From assembly GCF_001949145.1 (NCBI RefSeq), contig NW_019091366.1:1933039-1997038 (forward strand): DNA of 64,000 nt, given 5' to 3'. Each line of letters starts with the position of its first letter. Within the stretch, counting starts at the first letter, position 1. Under the pieces are notes generated by a model, which made no database searches, was not told the DNA's origin, and saw only the letters and a list, made by a program, of their open reading frames with translations. A program made the position numbers and the translations under genes. The stretch comes from Acanthaster planci. Its lineage: Eukaryota > Echinodermata > Asteroidea > Valvatida > Acanthasteridae. Below, in pieces: positions 48,601 to 63,408 of this stretch.

Positions 48601-49820
48601 CAATGTGTAAAAACTTTGGCTTCCCTCTAGATCTGCAAGGCACGTGATAATGTTACAAACATCTCCAAGGATAGTTTTGTAAAGATACCCCCCACCCCTG
48701 TGCAGGTTATTTTTAAATAACCAAGCACATCGAGCAATAGTTTTCATATTTAGCTGCCATGGTAACTTTCTAAAGAGAAAACTCTTGCAAACTTTACAAT
48801 TTCTGTCTGCATTTGCTATTGCTCTGTTTCTTGAAACTCCAGGGAGTACATTTGTATCCAATTTTGTATTTTCTCTTTCTTGCTAGCTGAATGAGCTCAT
48901 ATACATGTGCGAGGGGACTTAAGCAATACAGGTTATGTGTTCTGGCATCTGTGAGGCTGTTTTTATTAATTTAAGTTATTTCCAATGAATGCACCAAAGC
49001 TTTACTTGAGCCTATCCTTGTGATACAAAACTCTTGCCCTCTGAGGACGTGTTAACACATAACCTCTATTGCAGGACAGGAAAAACCAAAAACATATTAG
49101 GTTGCTCTATAATTACCACAACATGAAATTACAATAAATACACCAGTGTTATTTCCTGAGCATTGGTGAATATTGATTGATTTTTATACATCTGAATTTA
49201 GAATATTTTTGTGAAGATAATCTGTAATCCTGTTGATACTGTATCAGCAGCCTCTGTTTAGTGTGAACACATCCATGTTGATGCAAGACAGATGTGAAGG
49301 TATACAATGCATGCAGTGAGGATTGCTGGGCTGGTAAGCGCATCAGCACTGCTAAATTCAAAAGAGAACGTTTACAGGTTCCTGAAATCCAGCCCCAAAG
49401 TGACCTCAGCTACAAAGGTTACAGGCACTTGATTCCACCTGCAAGGCTGTGAAAATGCAAGCTGAGGGGGCAAATCTGAGGACTGGTAATCCATCCACTT
49501 TGAACACAGCAACAAGCATTGCCATGGAAACTGAACATAACTGCAGATCCAATGAACTCCACTGGCTCAAAAATTGTCCTATTCTGTAGCTGTGAAAGAC
49601 AGTAATCCCCCATTCGAACCGACTGCCACCTTAGTGTGAACAGACATCCAGGTTTAATCTACTGAAGCCTTCTCGCAAAACTGATCCGTCTGAAAACACA
49701 GCAATCAAAAAACAATGGATGGCATAGACATAGCACATAGAATTTCCCTGCAGATACGTAGTGTCCATTGTCACACTGTTCGTTATAAAAAAAAATCTCC
49801 TTGCGGCAATTGTTCCAGGT
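42626..49820. other. Intergenic region and probable 3' UTR of KCNIP gene
   Basis: No gene is supported. Open frames are short, low in complexity and lack domains. The upper part probably contains the 3' UTR of the minus-strand KCNIP gene, whose end cannot be set. A dispersed repeat copy lies at 46388-46515 and a short (TA)n run near 48029. Confidence 0.5.
46388..46515 (+). repeat. Dispersed repeat, copy 2
   Basis: The same-orientation partner of 32274-32396, sharing GAGTACCAAAG, ACAATTGTGTGTGTAAAAGG, GCATGAACCAACA and CACTTCCTGGTTCAA. The GGTTCAA near the end resembles part of a pol III B box, which would fit a SINE, but no matching A box was identified. Confidence 0.6.
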
Positions 49821-52800
49821 TCATAATATGGTATCAAAGACGTGCATGGACTTCGTGATGGTTTCATCCTACAAATGGGGCAGGGAAAAAAAAAAGAGGA
49901 GAAACAGAACAAGTGTTAGACATCAACAATGTCTGATATACTTTGCAATCATATAAATACTGGCAATAAAATACAGCATGAATACAACTCCAGAGCAAAG
50001 TGCCAAAGTAACACTTACATTACTGCATGACTCTAAAAACTCTTGCAACGATACCACACCATCTTTGTTAAGGTCCATTTTCTGCAACAGATGAGACAAG
50101 AATGAATGAACAGAGTATGAGAATGATCAACAGATGGATTGCCTAGGAGATGGTTGTAGTCCAAAATGGCGGTGCCCTTGACCACTTGCCACCAGGGTTT
50201 CCCGTACCGGACATGTATTCTTTATAAACGTAGCCGGGGTCTCTGAAATCGGACAAAGGGGACTGGGTCTTGTAACAAAACACTGTACTCGTAACAAAAG
50301 ACTAGGCTGCTGGGAATTACCAACATTTTTCACGCTCAATAGTGGAGATAATCCAGCCTTGTTTTGAAACAGTATACCACGGTTTTGGGGATTTAGCGCG
50401 AGCGGATTACCACTGGGGAAATACTCCGGCGTCAATGAAGGTCACCTGTCAACTTAGAGTAGTGCTTAAAGATTACTTTGTGTGGCTATAAACGACCTTT
50501 AAATGAAATGATGAATTTTTGAAGGATTTTGAAAACGAAAAAAATGATAGTCATGCGGGCCCAGCATCATCAACATTGAAAAATGCCCCGGCATGAAGTG
50601 GTTAACAGAAGTGATTTGATGTGAAACTTAAGAAAAGTCTGAAGCCATGTCCAAGAGTTTTGGTAATGACAGTGGGAATTATTAAAGCAACTAGCTTGTG
50701 GCTACATCCATCTCCAACAAACGTGTGTGTTATGCCAGCCTCAGGTGGCATCCAAATCATTTGGTTGTGGCTTGTAATTACATATGACCCTATGGGAACT
50801 GGTTGTTACTGCCATAAACTCATGCGTAATTTCAGGCTGCGGCCAAGTAATGCGGACACAGCCCTAGCATTCCAACTAAGGTTGGTGTCTTGGCCAGGTG
50901 CCTGTGATAAAGTGACTGCCTTTACAGGAATCATAAAGGCACAAGACCAAGATGGCTGACAAGACCATGGGCATTAAGCTTTGATTTTGCGATGTTACAG
51001 CCCCTTTAGTTGAGACATCAAGTTCCATGCAACTTCCTTCTCTACTACAAGACCAAATTTTGAAGAAAAAATTAATTTCCATGGGAAGCAACTGAAACCA
51101 CACTCCTACCTGGAAGACTCTTTCAACGTGCTCGCCCGGAGTGATGTCTTCTGACGTAGGTTCCGAGTACTTGCCCATCATGTCGTAGATTGACTGTATT
51201 ATACTCAGCATCTCCTACAAAATCAATTGGAAACATCATGGATGTAATTATTTATCAATCATTAGACAGTGTGGGAATCCTACCGTTTTTCAATGGACAC
51301 ATTATACATGTATACCAACTAATAGTTCCATCTGTTTTTTAATTTTTGAAGTCTAGAATTGAGGAAAAGCAGAGCCTTTCTCGTTATTCATGATAGAGTT
51401 CAAATGCACCGAATCCACAGTAAAATCTTGTTGAATAAACAGTGACTTTGCACCGTCAGAAATACCTACAGTTCATGAATAATAAAGGTCTACAATTCAG
51501 AAATTCCAAACAGAACAGCTCATTAAAATTTTCATGAGGTTTGAAGAAACAGCCATGCAGCCTTAATTGATTGAACCTAATGTGCCAGTGTGTACCATCA
51601 TATGTGCTTGTTTAGGGGTAATTCCAGCAAAAGTCTGATATCTTTGTGTCTCTGTTACATCTGACCTTTGTTATTTGATATGGAAATATCACCGGAATTG
51701 ATTTCAAAGTATCACTATTTGTTTGGCAGGTAATTTGCATTAATTCACCACTCTTGGAAAGATCAGAAAATGAGTTCTGAACTTACAAATCATATGTCAG
51801 ATGTGACAGGGACACAGAGAAAAATGGACCCCCTAATTACTGGAATTATCCATATAGTAATATGCATAGAAGGTCCAGCCATATTGAAAGTGCTGCTATT
51901 CATTACTATGACCTGGTGTTCTAACACAAATGAGGAACTTGTATCAAAATAAGAACAGGTGTATTAAAGAAGCAGTGTACGTGTATATAGATTGCTCAAT
52001 AATGTGCCCTCTTGTGATTGAATCAGCTTTTTTAAAACTTTACACTTTCCTCCACTGTGACATTTTGTTGGTCATCAAAGAGTGCGAATGATGGTAGGAC
52101 TGCTGTGAACAACAAAAGAATCATGTCACGGCAAATTCTAAAAACCTTGCCTGCCGCTCATTGGATCATGGCCAACAGAGGGCGCTCTCATTACCTTAGC
52201 TGATACTCATCTACTTACTTCTCTTGTGATGCCCCCATCCCCGTTGATGTCGTATAGTTTGAATGCCCAGTTGAGTTTGTCTTCTAGTGTTCCTCTGGAG
52301 AGTACCGACAAGCCTGTCACAAACTCCTACAAGTGGGAAGGCAAAAAAATAGACACAACATCATAGACAAAAATGCTGCTCGCACTTTGCTGTGAAGTGA
52401 CAGCAAAACTCTCCGGGTGTTCAGTTTGGATCCATGCTGTTAAGAACTTTCCCACACAGAATGTTGGGGGTGGCTCCAATGTTGTTTTGTAGCTCAAACA
52501 CACATGGCTACAAATGAAAGGGAACTCAAAGCCTGACACTTCTTTTAAAATCTAGCACACTACATGTACCTTTCTGCCAACGGTACTGACTCTGGTCTGA
52601 TGAATGATTCAGTCCTCTGCAGTGGATTTAAAAGTCTTTGTTGACTGAGATTAATATTAAAAGAGCTTCCGAAAAGTCAAGCGATCAACTTTCTGGAACA
52701 ACTGTCACCTTGAGCCCCCTTACCTCTTACCTCGGGCACAAGAGTTCAACAAAGCGCATGCTACCACTGTCACTGAATGGGCATTTCTTTGTCAGCACTT

Positions 52801-55800
52801 TTATCAATTCCTCAAGGAGTTGAGCGAAATGAATTTGATACACCCGACTCCCGTCCAATTCAATCCACTGCCACCATCAATTTAGACAATGTGACATCCT
52901 TTTATATTAATGTACCCAATAGATTTCCCACTTGGCAACACTATAATCTGAGGATCAAGGACTGACTAGACGCCTTGCCTAAATTTGCTCTGTAACTTCA
53001 CTTGATTTCCCCAGGGGGGTCAAAAACTGACATTTCTTCAGACTATATTACTTTGACTTCAATATTTAATGAGTGCAATTGACAGCTAGTCAAGATCTTT
53101 ACCAATTAATACCAGCAGCCATCAAGACAAGCAAGTGTGGCTGTCACTTGTTTGATTCAACATTTCCACTGAATTGTGTGATTTTTAGACAAGTTGTGAT
53201 ACCAAATTGTAAAGTACCAGATATTTAAATTTTGGTTTCAGCATTTCAAATATTCATGACACTGCAAGTTAGTTAAGACAGACACCAAGTAAATATCACA
53301 AATTTACCATGATAAAAGGTAATGCCAATGACTTTGCTCGCATGAATTATTTCCGACGAAACACTCCACAAGTAAAAAATGAATTATTTATTTGAGAATT
53401 TTAGTCTAAAACGGTCGCTTCTGCTGACCCTCCTTACAACCATGCCTTCAAGCAACTGAAACAAAATACTGTAGACTGGTGGCACGACGTTCTATTCAAA
53501 CCAGTGCAGAGCAGACATCAACAACCTTTTCTCACGCAAGCTGCAAACGAATTTGAAAACCAAGCTCCACTTCTATCTATCTGAACACGTACGCTGTCTA
53601 CCTCGGGGCTATACGCTGGCATTCTGCGTGACGGAAGCCCATCAGTGCTCAAGTCTAGTGCCTGCAGGAGCAGCTATAGATACAAGAACTGTGGCGGCAT
53701 TCAGGAATGGAGGAAAGGAATACAGCAAAGCTCCCACTCAGGGGAGGGGGCTTTAAAACTATTAAGGAGTGGGATTTTGCTCTCTGGGAAGAAAATAAAG
53801 TTGTGAGCACGGACGCAGTCAGGCTTTGGGAACTATGTGACTAGATTCAGGTTGGGGTTTGTCTCAGGAATTGTTTTGATCACTCATACTTCCATAAGTC
53901 TTTGGGAGTGGAAGCACTGATGCAGGTGAGAATAGCTATTTGTGGGAAGAGGGAGTCTGGAAGGAGGTTTTGGAAGGAAGGCAATGAGATGAGGGTACAT
54001 TACCCCCAACCTATCCTGGCTTTCCTGCCAGAAACCTGCCTGTATCCTTCAAAATACTACTGTCCTTTTACTTGAAGGAACCACTGACTTCCATGTGAAG
54101 TAACAGTGGCTGGGCTTTACCTTCCTTAATCCTTCAAAATCCTTCAAAACTGCTTGGAGTTTAATAGACCAGGGAGGAGTTACATGTAGGGTTGTACTTG
54201 TTACATATATCACATTACCTCAAATGTAATGGAGCCATTGTGATCTGTATCAAATGAATTGAAGACAAAGTGGGCGTAATGACTGGAATCTGTAAAGAAA
54301 CAACCAAAGCAGAAAAAGAAATTTTAATTCAAAATAAATTAAAAACTGTCTTCTGTTTAAATGAAATTTTGCAGAGTAGCTATGGATAAGTTTCTTTTTT
54401 TTACAATACCAACAAACAAAAACCCTGAGCAACTAACCATTATTTGGGATTCACAGTCAGCTTCATGATATATTCAAACAACAAGTACTCCATGTCAATC
54501 CATATGATTAAAAATATTCCATACTTCAGTGGGTTTTCAAATAAATGACAAGCAGTATTAAAGCTTGTTTGATTGAAGTCAGAATGAGACATCATTGAGC
54601 TACTGAATGACTGATTTCAAATTCACCTCCTTGGGGAAAAAACTGGGAGTAAATTTCTTTGAACGTTTCTTCGTTGACCAGTCCTGATGGACACTCCTGC
54701 AGGAGAACAAAAAAAGGGAAAATGTGCAAATCAACCATCTCTCAAAGTTGTGGCTTTTGTTGCATGTATGGGGAGGAAAGTGAGGAAATACCATCAAAGA
54801 GGAAACTTTGAATATGCTGAAATATTCAGACTAGGTTGGTCATGAAGAAAACGCAGCTTCGCTGAAGTATTTACAGTTATGAAAATCATCAGAAGACGGT
54901 AGCACGAAGTCTTTCACAAGCAGAAATATATCGATTGTGCATTCTGCCTTGGCTGAACATGGAACCCGATCGTTATGAAGGCACTTCTGCACACAGGAGA
55001 ACAGGCTGACAGCTAATGGAACTATCACGCCATGCCTTCAGGACTTGCATAGAAGAGGAGTCAAGAAACTAGACTGCTCTCACCCCCCCCTACTCTTGGC
55101 TCTCCTGGCACAAACAAAAACCGAGGGGGAACGTGATATTTTACACAATGAAACCTCAGCCGGTGAACAGATCAAAGACGTGTTTTATGAAGCCATCCAT
55201 CACGGTTTTGCATAAACAGGAAATTGCTAACTCACCTAGGTTCTTGTATGTATTGAAGTTTATTCACGTGTGCCAGATTCAGGGAGATTTTAATGTTTGA
55301 TGATTTTTAATTCCAATTTTTTTCCAAAAAGAAAAACTGAACTTTAAAGCAGAATTCTAGATAATTTTAAGAAGTTCAACAACTTGCGACACTTCCAGCA
55401 ACTGCTTCAGATGAAATTTCTGTAATTTACAGGAAACACTAAAATCATGTTCACAGGAAAAGATAGGGAAAAAACACAGAAATAGCAAAGTAACAATGAT
55501 TTGTCTATCCACTCCAGATGTCCTTCACAAAACAGAGCAAGAATTTCCAAAGAGTAATCAGCAAGAAATATATCCATCAGATTGACCAGGATATTAACAG
55601 TCAGACTGAGTGTGCTATGGTTGTGATGTCATTACACTCATCTAAAAACCATGCAGCTGATAAAATATGCACTGTCATGTCCATATGATATAGCGTGTTA
55701 TAACACTGTGAAATCTATGAATTACTGAACAGCCTAGGTCTATGGTCTTAACAAACCTCACTACACTGAGTCTCTAATGGCCAGTAAACAGAGACCCTTT

Positions 55801-58800
55801 TGACTCTGACTATTCCTCCCTGACTGGCTTGCATCTCCTAAACAATTCAACCGCCATCTTTAATGATCCCATCGGCCAATTTCCTTTCTGAATTGCAAAC
55901 GCAGCCTATGAGGCATTCATTCGGGAATCTGCTTTTCGGTCTTCCAAGGACTGAATATTTCATGGCTTTCACGGGGCCTTCCAAGGGAGATACAAGTGCA
56001 ATCTACAGTGCTATCCAGTCTCATCAAGTAGGTAATGCACTTTGCTTGTTCCATCCAAAGGTCGCACTACCTTATCTAAACAACATGCAAGATTTGGATT
56101 CAAAATTTAGCTAAACAAGGGTCAATCGGAGAAAAAGGAACACGGGTTACTTCCCATCTTCTCTGTTCATTCAACCTACATGTATCTCCTGACCTGTCCA
56201 ACCCAAATCGTCCCAAGTTCTTTTGCTTATCCTTCACGAAGTAAACAATGGCCTGTCAACGCCAGACTTGCAGGACAACAATTCTGAACCAAGTCAAGAA
56301 GAAAGTTCCCTATTGATTTTATCACTTGATATTTTTTAATCATGTAATCATTTTATTTCATTCATATCAATAGCTTTCTGGGGGTATTTTTGTTGATATT
56401 GTAATTAGGTTGGTTGTTTTCCTAGAGGTTTAGAATTTACAAATTTGTCTTCCAAATCTCATTTGCAATCAAGCAAGGAAATGTCTGACAGCAACAAGAG
56501 TTCTGGCCATATTACGGAGACTTCGTCTTGAACTTTCAATTTTTAATGAGAAAATAATAGACTCCGGGACCCTGTAAGCAGACCATCACTCAAGTCTGTC
56601 CACACTAACGTGCCGACTGTACCCATGAGTGGAGGTCCAATGAACCATCAACTCAGACTAAAATAAACTACTTCTTGGTCAGAGATGAATCCAGGCTTTG
56701 CTGGGAGAGAGCTGCCAAGGAAAGTTAACGCTACTAACAGGCATCCATTGATGAGTTCCTTTTTCTGCTCAATAAAGTTTTTCTGGCATTGGGGAAACAT
56801 ACAGAAGAGCGGAGAATCAGGAAAAGTCTGACTAACCAAGACAAGGGAAGATAGTCATAATGATGGTGTATACATGTCGGTATGTATCTGTAGATTAACA
56901 AACCTTTAAGAAACCTGGCGTGGTGATATCATGGTGTCATCAATTTGATATGCTGGCTCGTTATCAAAACAAGTCTACAACTACAAATGTCGCTGTACTT
57001 TGGAGTTTGGCCCATTTTATTTCACATCCACAAAACAAATTAAAACAATGAGGTAAAACTATCAGAAAAGCACACTGATTCGAGACGATGACACAATTTT
57101 TTTTTGCTTTTCCCTGAACTGGGTGAGTAAAAATTGGATTCATCTTGGCCATGTTGGTAGGTATTTCTCTCCCCTTTCAAGTAGGCCTGGGGTGGACGAA
57201 ATAGATTGGAAACAGAGCCATTCCGATGCCACTGGGGAAATCTAAAAACTTATTTGGGTTTCTCATCTCGAGAGGCACAAAATCAAATACAATATGAAAC
57301 ACAATAAACTCATGAAATGGAATAGAAGGACGTAGCTAAAAGCAACTAACAATCTCATGAGACACTAAAGAATCAAGTGTGTATCTAGAAAACCTCAGAG
57401 TTGATATTGGAAAAAGGGGGAGGGTATATCTCATCTTCTGATATTGTGAAAACTTTCCCACGGGATGGGCCAATGTAACAATTACCTGTAGTAAACTTTT
57501 AACAGTAAGATTTTTTTCCTATCCCATTTCACACCACTTCTGACATGTGTGAACAAAATGAATTGAATCATGATGCTCTTTCTCTCTGGCTTGGCCTCCC
57601 TGGACAATTTTGTTTGAAATGGCATACAGGGAAGCGTGACTATTGATTGATCATGTGACAACATAACACCTCCTCTGTTGCAATGCCCTCTAGCAACACG
57701 GCAATAACAGTGTAGCATGCAATTCATTAACCCCAATTTCCTCGTCAGTCCTGACTCCAGAGCAACACCTTGGCTTGATGAGACTTACTATCCTTGATGA
57801 GTCCCACCAACTCCAATCTATTCTGACCCCATTTCTAGGTATCTAGAACTTTCCAACAGGATGGCCAATGGAAAGCATAGGTGAGTTAACCCTGCTGACG
57901 CTAACTACCTTGCTCCCTCAAGCTGTCTTTAGTCTGGCAACAACAGTCTCACATCGCTCTCCAAATGGCAGAAAAGATGATATTTTATTACTCTGTAGAC
58001 ACCCCTTTTTAATCTTGTGCATCTGCATGTAATGGAGTGCCTGAGTGTAACGAATTGGGTCATTAGCCATCATTTTTCACTTGTCCTTGGTTCAATCTGA
58101 CACTAAAGTCCAGAGTATCAGGTAATTTATTGAGTCATGGGAGTAATTCTCTGGAAGGAGAAGCCTGAGTCTGTACTTTACAGGCGTTAAGGGCCAGCAA
58201 TTCCTTTCAAATAATGGCCAAGGACAAAAGACTATGGGACAGAGGGTGTTGTGGCGGGTCATTTGAAGGAGGGGGATGGGGGAAGAGGGAGAGTGGAATG
58301 AAGCTTTAGGTAGGTAGTTCAATTCCTTCCAGGAACCATGGCAACAATACTCATCAATTGTTGGCACATGAAGTCACACAACAGAAACGCCATGCCTCAG
58401 CAACCATCTTCAAGATGCTGTAGAGATCTCAAGAGTGAGGAGAGAGAGAGCAGTTGTTTCTTAGGAATGGACATGATAGCTACATGACTTGTTACCTACC
58501 TGCTTGAAGCCTCTATACATCAACTGTAATTCTTTCTTGGTGAATTTTGTCGTTCTGCACAGCTTATCGATGCCTTCCGGCTTGTATCGCACAGTCTGCA
58601 TGTCCAAGTCTTCCAGGTCATGATCTGAAGAGGAGGAAATTTCAAAAGAATGCCTTGTTACAAAACTGTCCATCACAGAGACAAGGGTCATCGCAAACAG
58701 AATGGTGGCAGTGGTGGGATCCTACTGGCAGTATCCGCTTGTACACTCAGCACCGCAGTGGTTGAGCTACCTGGACTTGGCAGCCAGTGGAAGTGGTTCA

Positions 58801-61800
58801 GTTCCCATCCAAGTCTGCTTTTTCGGTGTGAGGTATTTTAATTAAAGGGCCTATCCACTGACAAACCTTGGCTGGTGCAACTGCTGAATTTGACAAACAG
58901 AGGAACGAATATCATCGCACAGTAAACACATGATAGTAAATCAATCCCTGCCCATACCAGTAAGGGAAAACTTCAATGACTGACGAGAAACCAAAGAGAT
59001 ACTACTTATGCTCTTCAAAACTCCAGCATCTCATTTTCAAAACATGAATCCTTCTTGTCCTGTCCTGTCAAGGAATGACTGAGTTGCTTGTGTCAGACAC
59101 CTAACACCTATACTCACATTTTCTGGTCAGGAGAGAACCCATGGCCTACTTCAGGTGTCAACCTGACTGTTTTGGTTTGATACATGTAGCAGCTAGGAGA
59201 TCACACTGCTGACAAACACCAAGCAAATCATAAGGCCCGTGTGCAAAGATCAATACACACAGACTCCATATAAAGTGGCCAACGACCTTGTTTGCAATCA
59301 AATTGGTCACTGGACGGAAACTAATCTGGAGGTGGTGGAGATTTGATTTGGGAAAACTATGACAGCCCCATGACAAAAGAAACAGCACAATGGGCAAGAC
59401 CTGATTCAATTACATGTGGCTTTGTGCTGGACAGTCTATAGGCGGCTTTTAACAGACACTAGGGTGTGTTTGAACCATTCAGTGCTAGAATAGATTCTGT
59501 CAATACACACTGTCAGCCTTTTTGGTAGTCTCTTTCAAAGGCTGACCATACATGACCTAAACTTTAAGGTCAACTGACTTAGTGGAGAAAAGAGCAACAA
59601 TAGTTAGTTGGCCCATCACACAAACAAGATGTGCCTGATCTGCCTGAACTGTTTGATTGCCAACTTCAACACCAACAAAGTGCAACAAAATACTACTTTC
59701 TAGACAGACCCCATCAGTGAACTCAACACAACCATCCATCACACCACACAGCTGCTATACACATCAAAACCCACGCTTACTGCTACTCCGCAATAGAGTG
59801 GTTTTGATTACTAAAAGCATTTTAGAGATAAAGCTCTTAGATTGACTCATTTATATCTTCTGATTAGCAAGTGTTACGCAAAATAAGTAAACAGACCTGA
59901 AAACTGGCAAGGCAGGTACTATTACATTCCAACAAGGTAAAAGGTCCAAACTGAGTTAACCTTTAACTCTGATTCAATCCCTATCCCATCCCTCTCCCAA
60001 ACTCTCTGATCACAGACATGGATCATGTATCTCTGGAATGGCAAATAGTAGGAATCCCTTACAACTTAATTCCTAAGACCATTCTGTAAGTTTATAATTT
60101 TGTAGTAAAGGGTAAAGTGTAACTGGGTTACTGACACAGGATCTCTATGTACTACACTATCAAAGCTTCAGCGGCTTCTTAGCAATGAGACACTCCCGAT
60201 TATGGTTAATAATTCACCGTCCACCCGCCACACAGCCACAAACACACCTGCCCTGTAATTACACCCTGTACAGGATCAGGTCTAAGCATATTTGTAGCAG
60301 AAAACCGCTGGCGTTTGTTTTCCATTCAGGATGGCAGTTCTGTGGATTGACTTTTTTGGCGGCAGCCGCTCCTGATAGCCACTAGTTTCTTTTTGTTCAT
60401 CTTCCATCTTCTGGACTTTGATCCTCTCTGGGAAAATTGAAACCACACATACGGGCCCCTGTAACAGGGAGCAGCAGAACAGTTCCGATTCTATGATAGA
60501 TTTGCCCCATTTCAAAAGTGGAAAATTAAATTCTCCAATTGAAGTTGAGCCCCCTTGATCAAAGTGAATTGAAATGAATTTCCTTTTTCCATCAACCTAA
60601 CCACCTCAAATAAAGACTTTGGCCAGCGCGAGTGAGAGTGAATTTACTTTTAATTCCAGCTCTTCTATTTGTGAGTTTTGATTTTGCCTTGGTTCAGTCT
60701 TGTAGTTAACAGAAATTTTGTAGTCTAGAAATTTTTCAGAGAAATTTTGAAAAACCAAAACAATGAAGCACCTCTTCACATGCCAGAAGTGATAATTTTA
60801 AACTTGTTCAAATTTCTAAAGTGTATTGATTGTGAAACACTGTGCACCACGTGTGGCACAGACAAGTTCTTGGGACGGACCCCCCCCCCAGATGTTTACG
60901 TACACTGTAGTCCAGTACCCGCCTGCATCTTCAACTCAACAATTTCATGCTCTGTTTATCTCTTATGGACCACAGGAATCGATAAGCAAGGAACTCTCTG
61001 AATCCCTGGCTATTTTTTAACTGTCATAATTTTTCACATTATAAAAGTAATGTTTTTCTCCTTTTTTGATTCCAGGTACCAGCAGTTTTTGGTAAAAGAT
61101 ATTATGCCAACATTTTGGCATGACACAGAACCAATACATGTAGTGCTCCAAGGTTCATTCGTGTTTTGTGCATCTAGGTGATACTTTTACCCTGACAGCA
61201 AGCCTTAGATACTCTGGAAAGATTTTCAAGGGCATTACCATTAGATCAACATGTCATCTGATCACATCACCTGGTTTGGACACATTGACTTCAAACCCTT
61301 CTGCCCTCACTGCTTGTGGGTAGGCTTGATGTCAAGTCCTTAGATGGCAGTGCTTCGTCCACCAGTATCCCTCATTGGCACCTTTCTATAACCCTTATCT
61401 ACTTTGTAATTGGTAGTGGGTCTAGATGGATACATTCACTACTCAGATGCTAGATTTAGGTACAACTGGAATCCAAGCTTGGGTCAAGGAGGAACATCTA
61501 TCCCAACATGTTGGTGCTGCGCTGCAGTCAACATGTACTCTGTGCAGAGCAAACTCTGGTTTGTCATATTTGTCTATCTCCTAGCATGACACAGTCAGTG
61601 TGTTGCTCCGCACTCTTGGACCTGGCCTACCGCTGATGAAGCATGAAGTCTAGCACTTGCGCTGTGCTTAAAGCACGTGTGGTGATGGTGGCATGTGGCT
61701 CACTTTGGCCAGATGGAGCCCAGGGGACAAAAAAAAAATCACCTGGAACAGAAGACATCTTGCTCAGTGTGAGACAAGGAGCAGCTGGCCATGTCGGGAG

Positions 61801-63408
61801 ATGATTGAAAGTAAGGGAAAAATGGACTTTGCCAAGTAGGTTGTTAAAGAAACTTGTTTTTAGGGAAAGAGAATGATCAAACATTCATGTCCAGTTGTCC
61901 TTTCCAGGATAGGAGTAATGTATAAGGTGCAATCTAATGAAGTCTGTTCAGACTTCTGAACAAAATGAGCGCAGACTAATGCTGATATTAACTTATTTTT
62001 ATCAACAAGGACATCATCACATGGAATGGCTTACACTGAGTCACGCATCTATTCATTTGTTGCCACGAATACGGTCATCTGGAACAGAATTTGTGATTTC
62101 AGGCAGTCTCCAGAAGACTGCATCAGCTTTTTCTAAAATCAAAAATTGACGTTGTATATGGTTATAAGGAAAATCTACTTATGCGGTTGAAATACAAATC
62201 AAAGCTGTACTGAATGCGTATTTTGCCTAGAACCAACGAACTTCTCAATGGAAACCAAATAAACAAAATTTCAACACATAACAAATGTTTATGATAAGGA
62301 GCCAAATGTAAATGTCTGCTCTGACAAAGGTAAGGTTTTGATACTGACACAACAAGATATGTCAGCCGTACTGGCAGAAGGTAAACGCTGCTGCATAACA
62401 CATCTCTGTGTGCCTATTACTCATGCCAATAAGGCAAAGGCCTACATGCCTTCATCTCCAGGGAATGCAGAGGGGGAAACACTATCACAAGCCAAGCATC
62501 CGATGCATCAACAAGGAGAAGGGGGGGGAGGCGGAATGGGTAGCATGGGAATACAGAATAGACGAAGAAGGTACAACTCCTAGTTGATGGATTAGTGAGA
62601 CGCATCCATTTACACAACTACGCTGTATTTTGTTTTCATGGCAAGGAATACACATTTACACAGCCACACTTTAGGAAATGAATATCAAGAAATACTTGGG
62701 GCATGAGACAGAAGAAGCTTTGATTATATCCGGGGGCCAATTTCATAGAGCTGCTTAAGCACAAAATTTGCTTGAGCACGAAAAAACCTTACTTGCTAAA
62801 TCAGGTAACCAGCCAAAACTCCATGTGAGGTACATTGATTTGGGATTGTATTTAGCTATTTTTTTGGTTAGCATGACAATAAGTTTGAGCCGGTAACCTT
62901 TGTTTATTAAGTGAATTTTTTTCCTGCTTAAGCAAATTTTGTGCTTAAGCAGGTCTATGAAATTGGCCCCTAGTCAGATCTTCAACCAACTAATCAAACA
63001 GTTTGATTTCACATTTTTAAAACTTCTTTATCTACATTCTTGGAAGTTACGCATGTATATTTGTCATAAAAATAGAATTCCAGGTTACCCAAGCTACACG
63101 CAAGTTACCAAAATATACTTTTTCCTTTTGTTTTGTGTAGCAGACTTCCTTCTTTAAGATACTACTCCCTCTTTTAAACACAGGATTCCATCAATAATAA
63201 GTACATGTAAATGTCAAATAACATCTCCCTGAATCCAAAAGCATTGCCATGTTCCCTCATTTACCCTGAACAAAACAGAAGCGGCATGATTTACAAAATC
63301 AACTCATGACATTTAAAGTAACCAAGTTGACCACTAAATAAAGTCTCTGAAAGATGACTTGCCATATTGTTCTTCAACACCTTCCACTTCAACAATCCAT
63401 TGAGCCAT
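49821..63408 (-). CDS. KCNIP: Kv channel-interacting protein (KChIP), EF-hand calcium sensor
   Basis: Eight exons join in phase to 636 nt (211 residues): 63363-63408, 58500-58624, 54627-54696, 54219-54289, 52219-52326, 51110-51214, 50019-50081 and 49821-49868. The core matches KChIPs closely: [56 protein letters not shown] and AIYDMMGKY-like [11 protein letters not shown]1 is degenerate (CPSG), as in the family. EF2 ([12 protein letters not shown]), EF3 ([12 protein letters not shown]) and EF4 ([12 protein letters not shown]) look competent. The protein should bind Kv4 N-termini and modulate A-type potassium current at the membrane. The N-terminus (MAQWIVEVE) lacks a myristoylation Gly. Seven exons are firm. 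The first exon depends on a non-canonical GC donor, and family members commonly use alternative first exons, so others may lie beyond the window. Confidence 0.92.
52172..52187 (+). promoter_or_regulatory. CTCF-like site in KCNIP intron
   Basis: CCAACAGAGGGCGCTC fits the core CTCF consensus CCANNAGRKGGCRC. It sits in the intron 32 bases from the low-coordinate edge of the exon encoding EF3. CTCF is conserved in deuterostomes. Occupancy cannot be judged from sequence. Confidence 0.3.
62733..62970. mobile_element. MITE with 46-bp terminal inverted repeats
   Basis: Arms 62733-62778 and 62925-62970 are inverted copies with two mismatches in 46 bases. They begin GGGGCCAATTTCATAGA, and each contains a repeated TGCTTAAGCA motif. 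The 146-base interior is AT-rich and non-coding. High arm identity implies fairly recent origin. It lies in the first intron of the KCNIP gene. I saw no clear target-site duplication, so the superfamily is not assigned. Confidence 0.8.

Noticed and set aside
58547-58841. Plus-strand frames opposite the KCNIP exon
   Set aside because: Antisense shadows of the exon at 58500-58624 and its intron.
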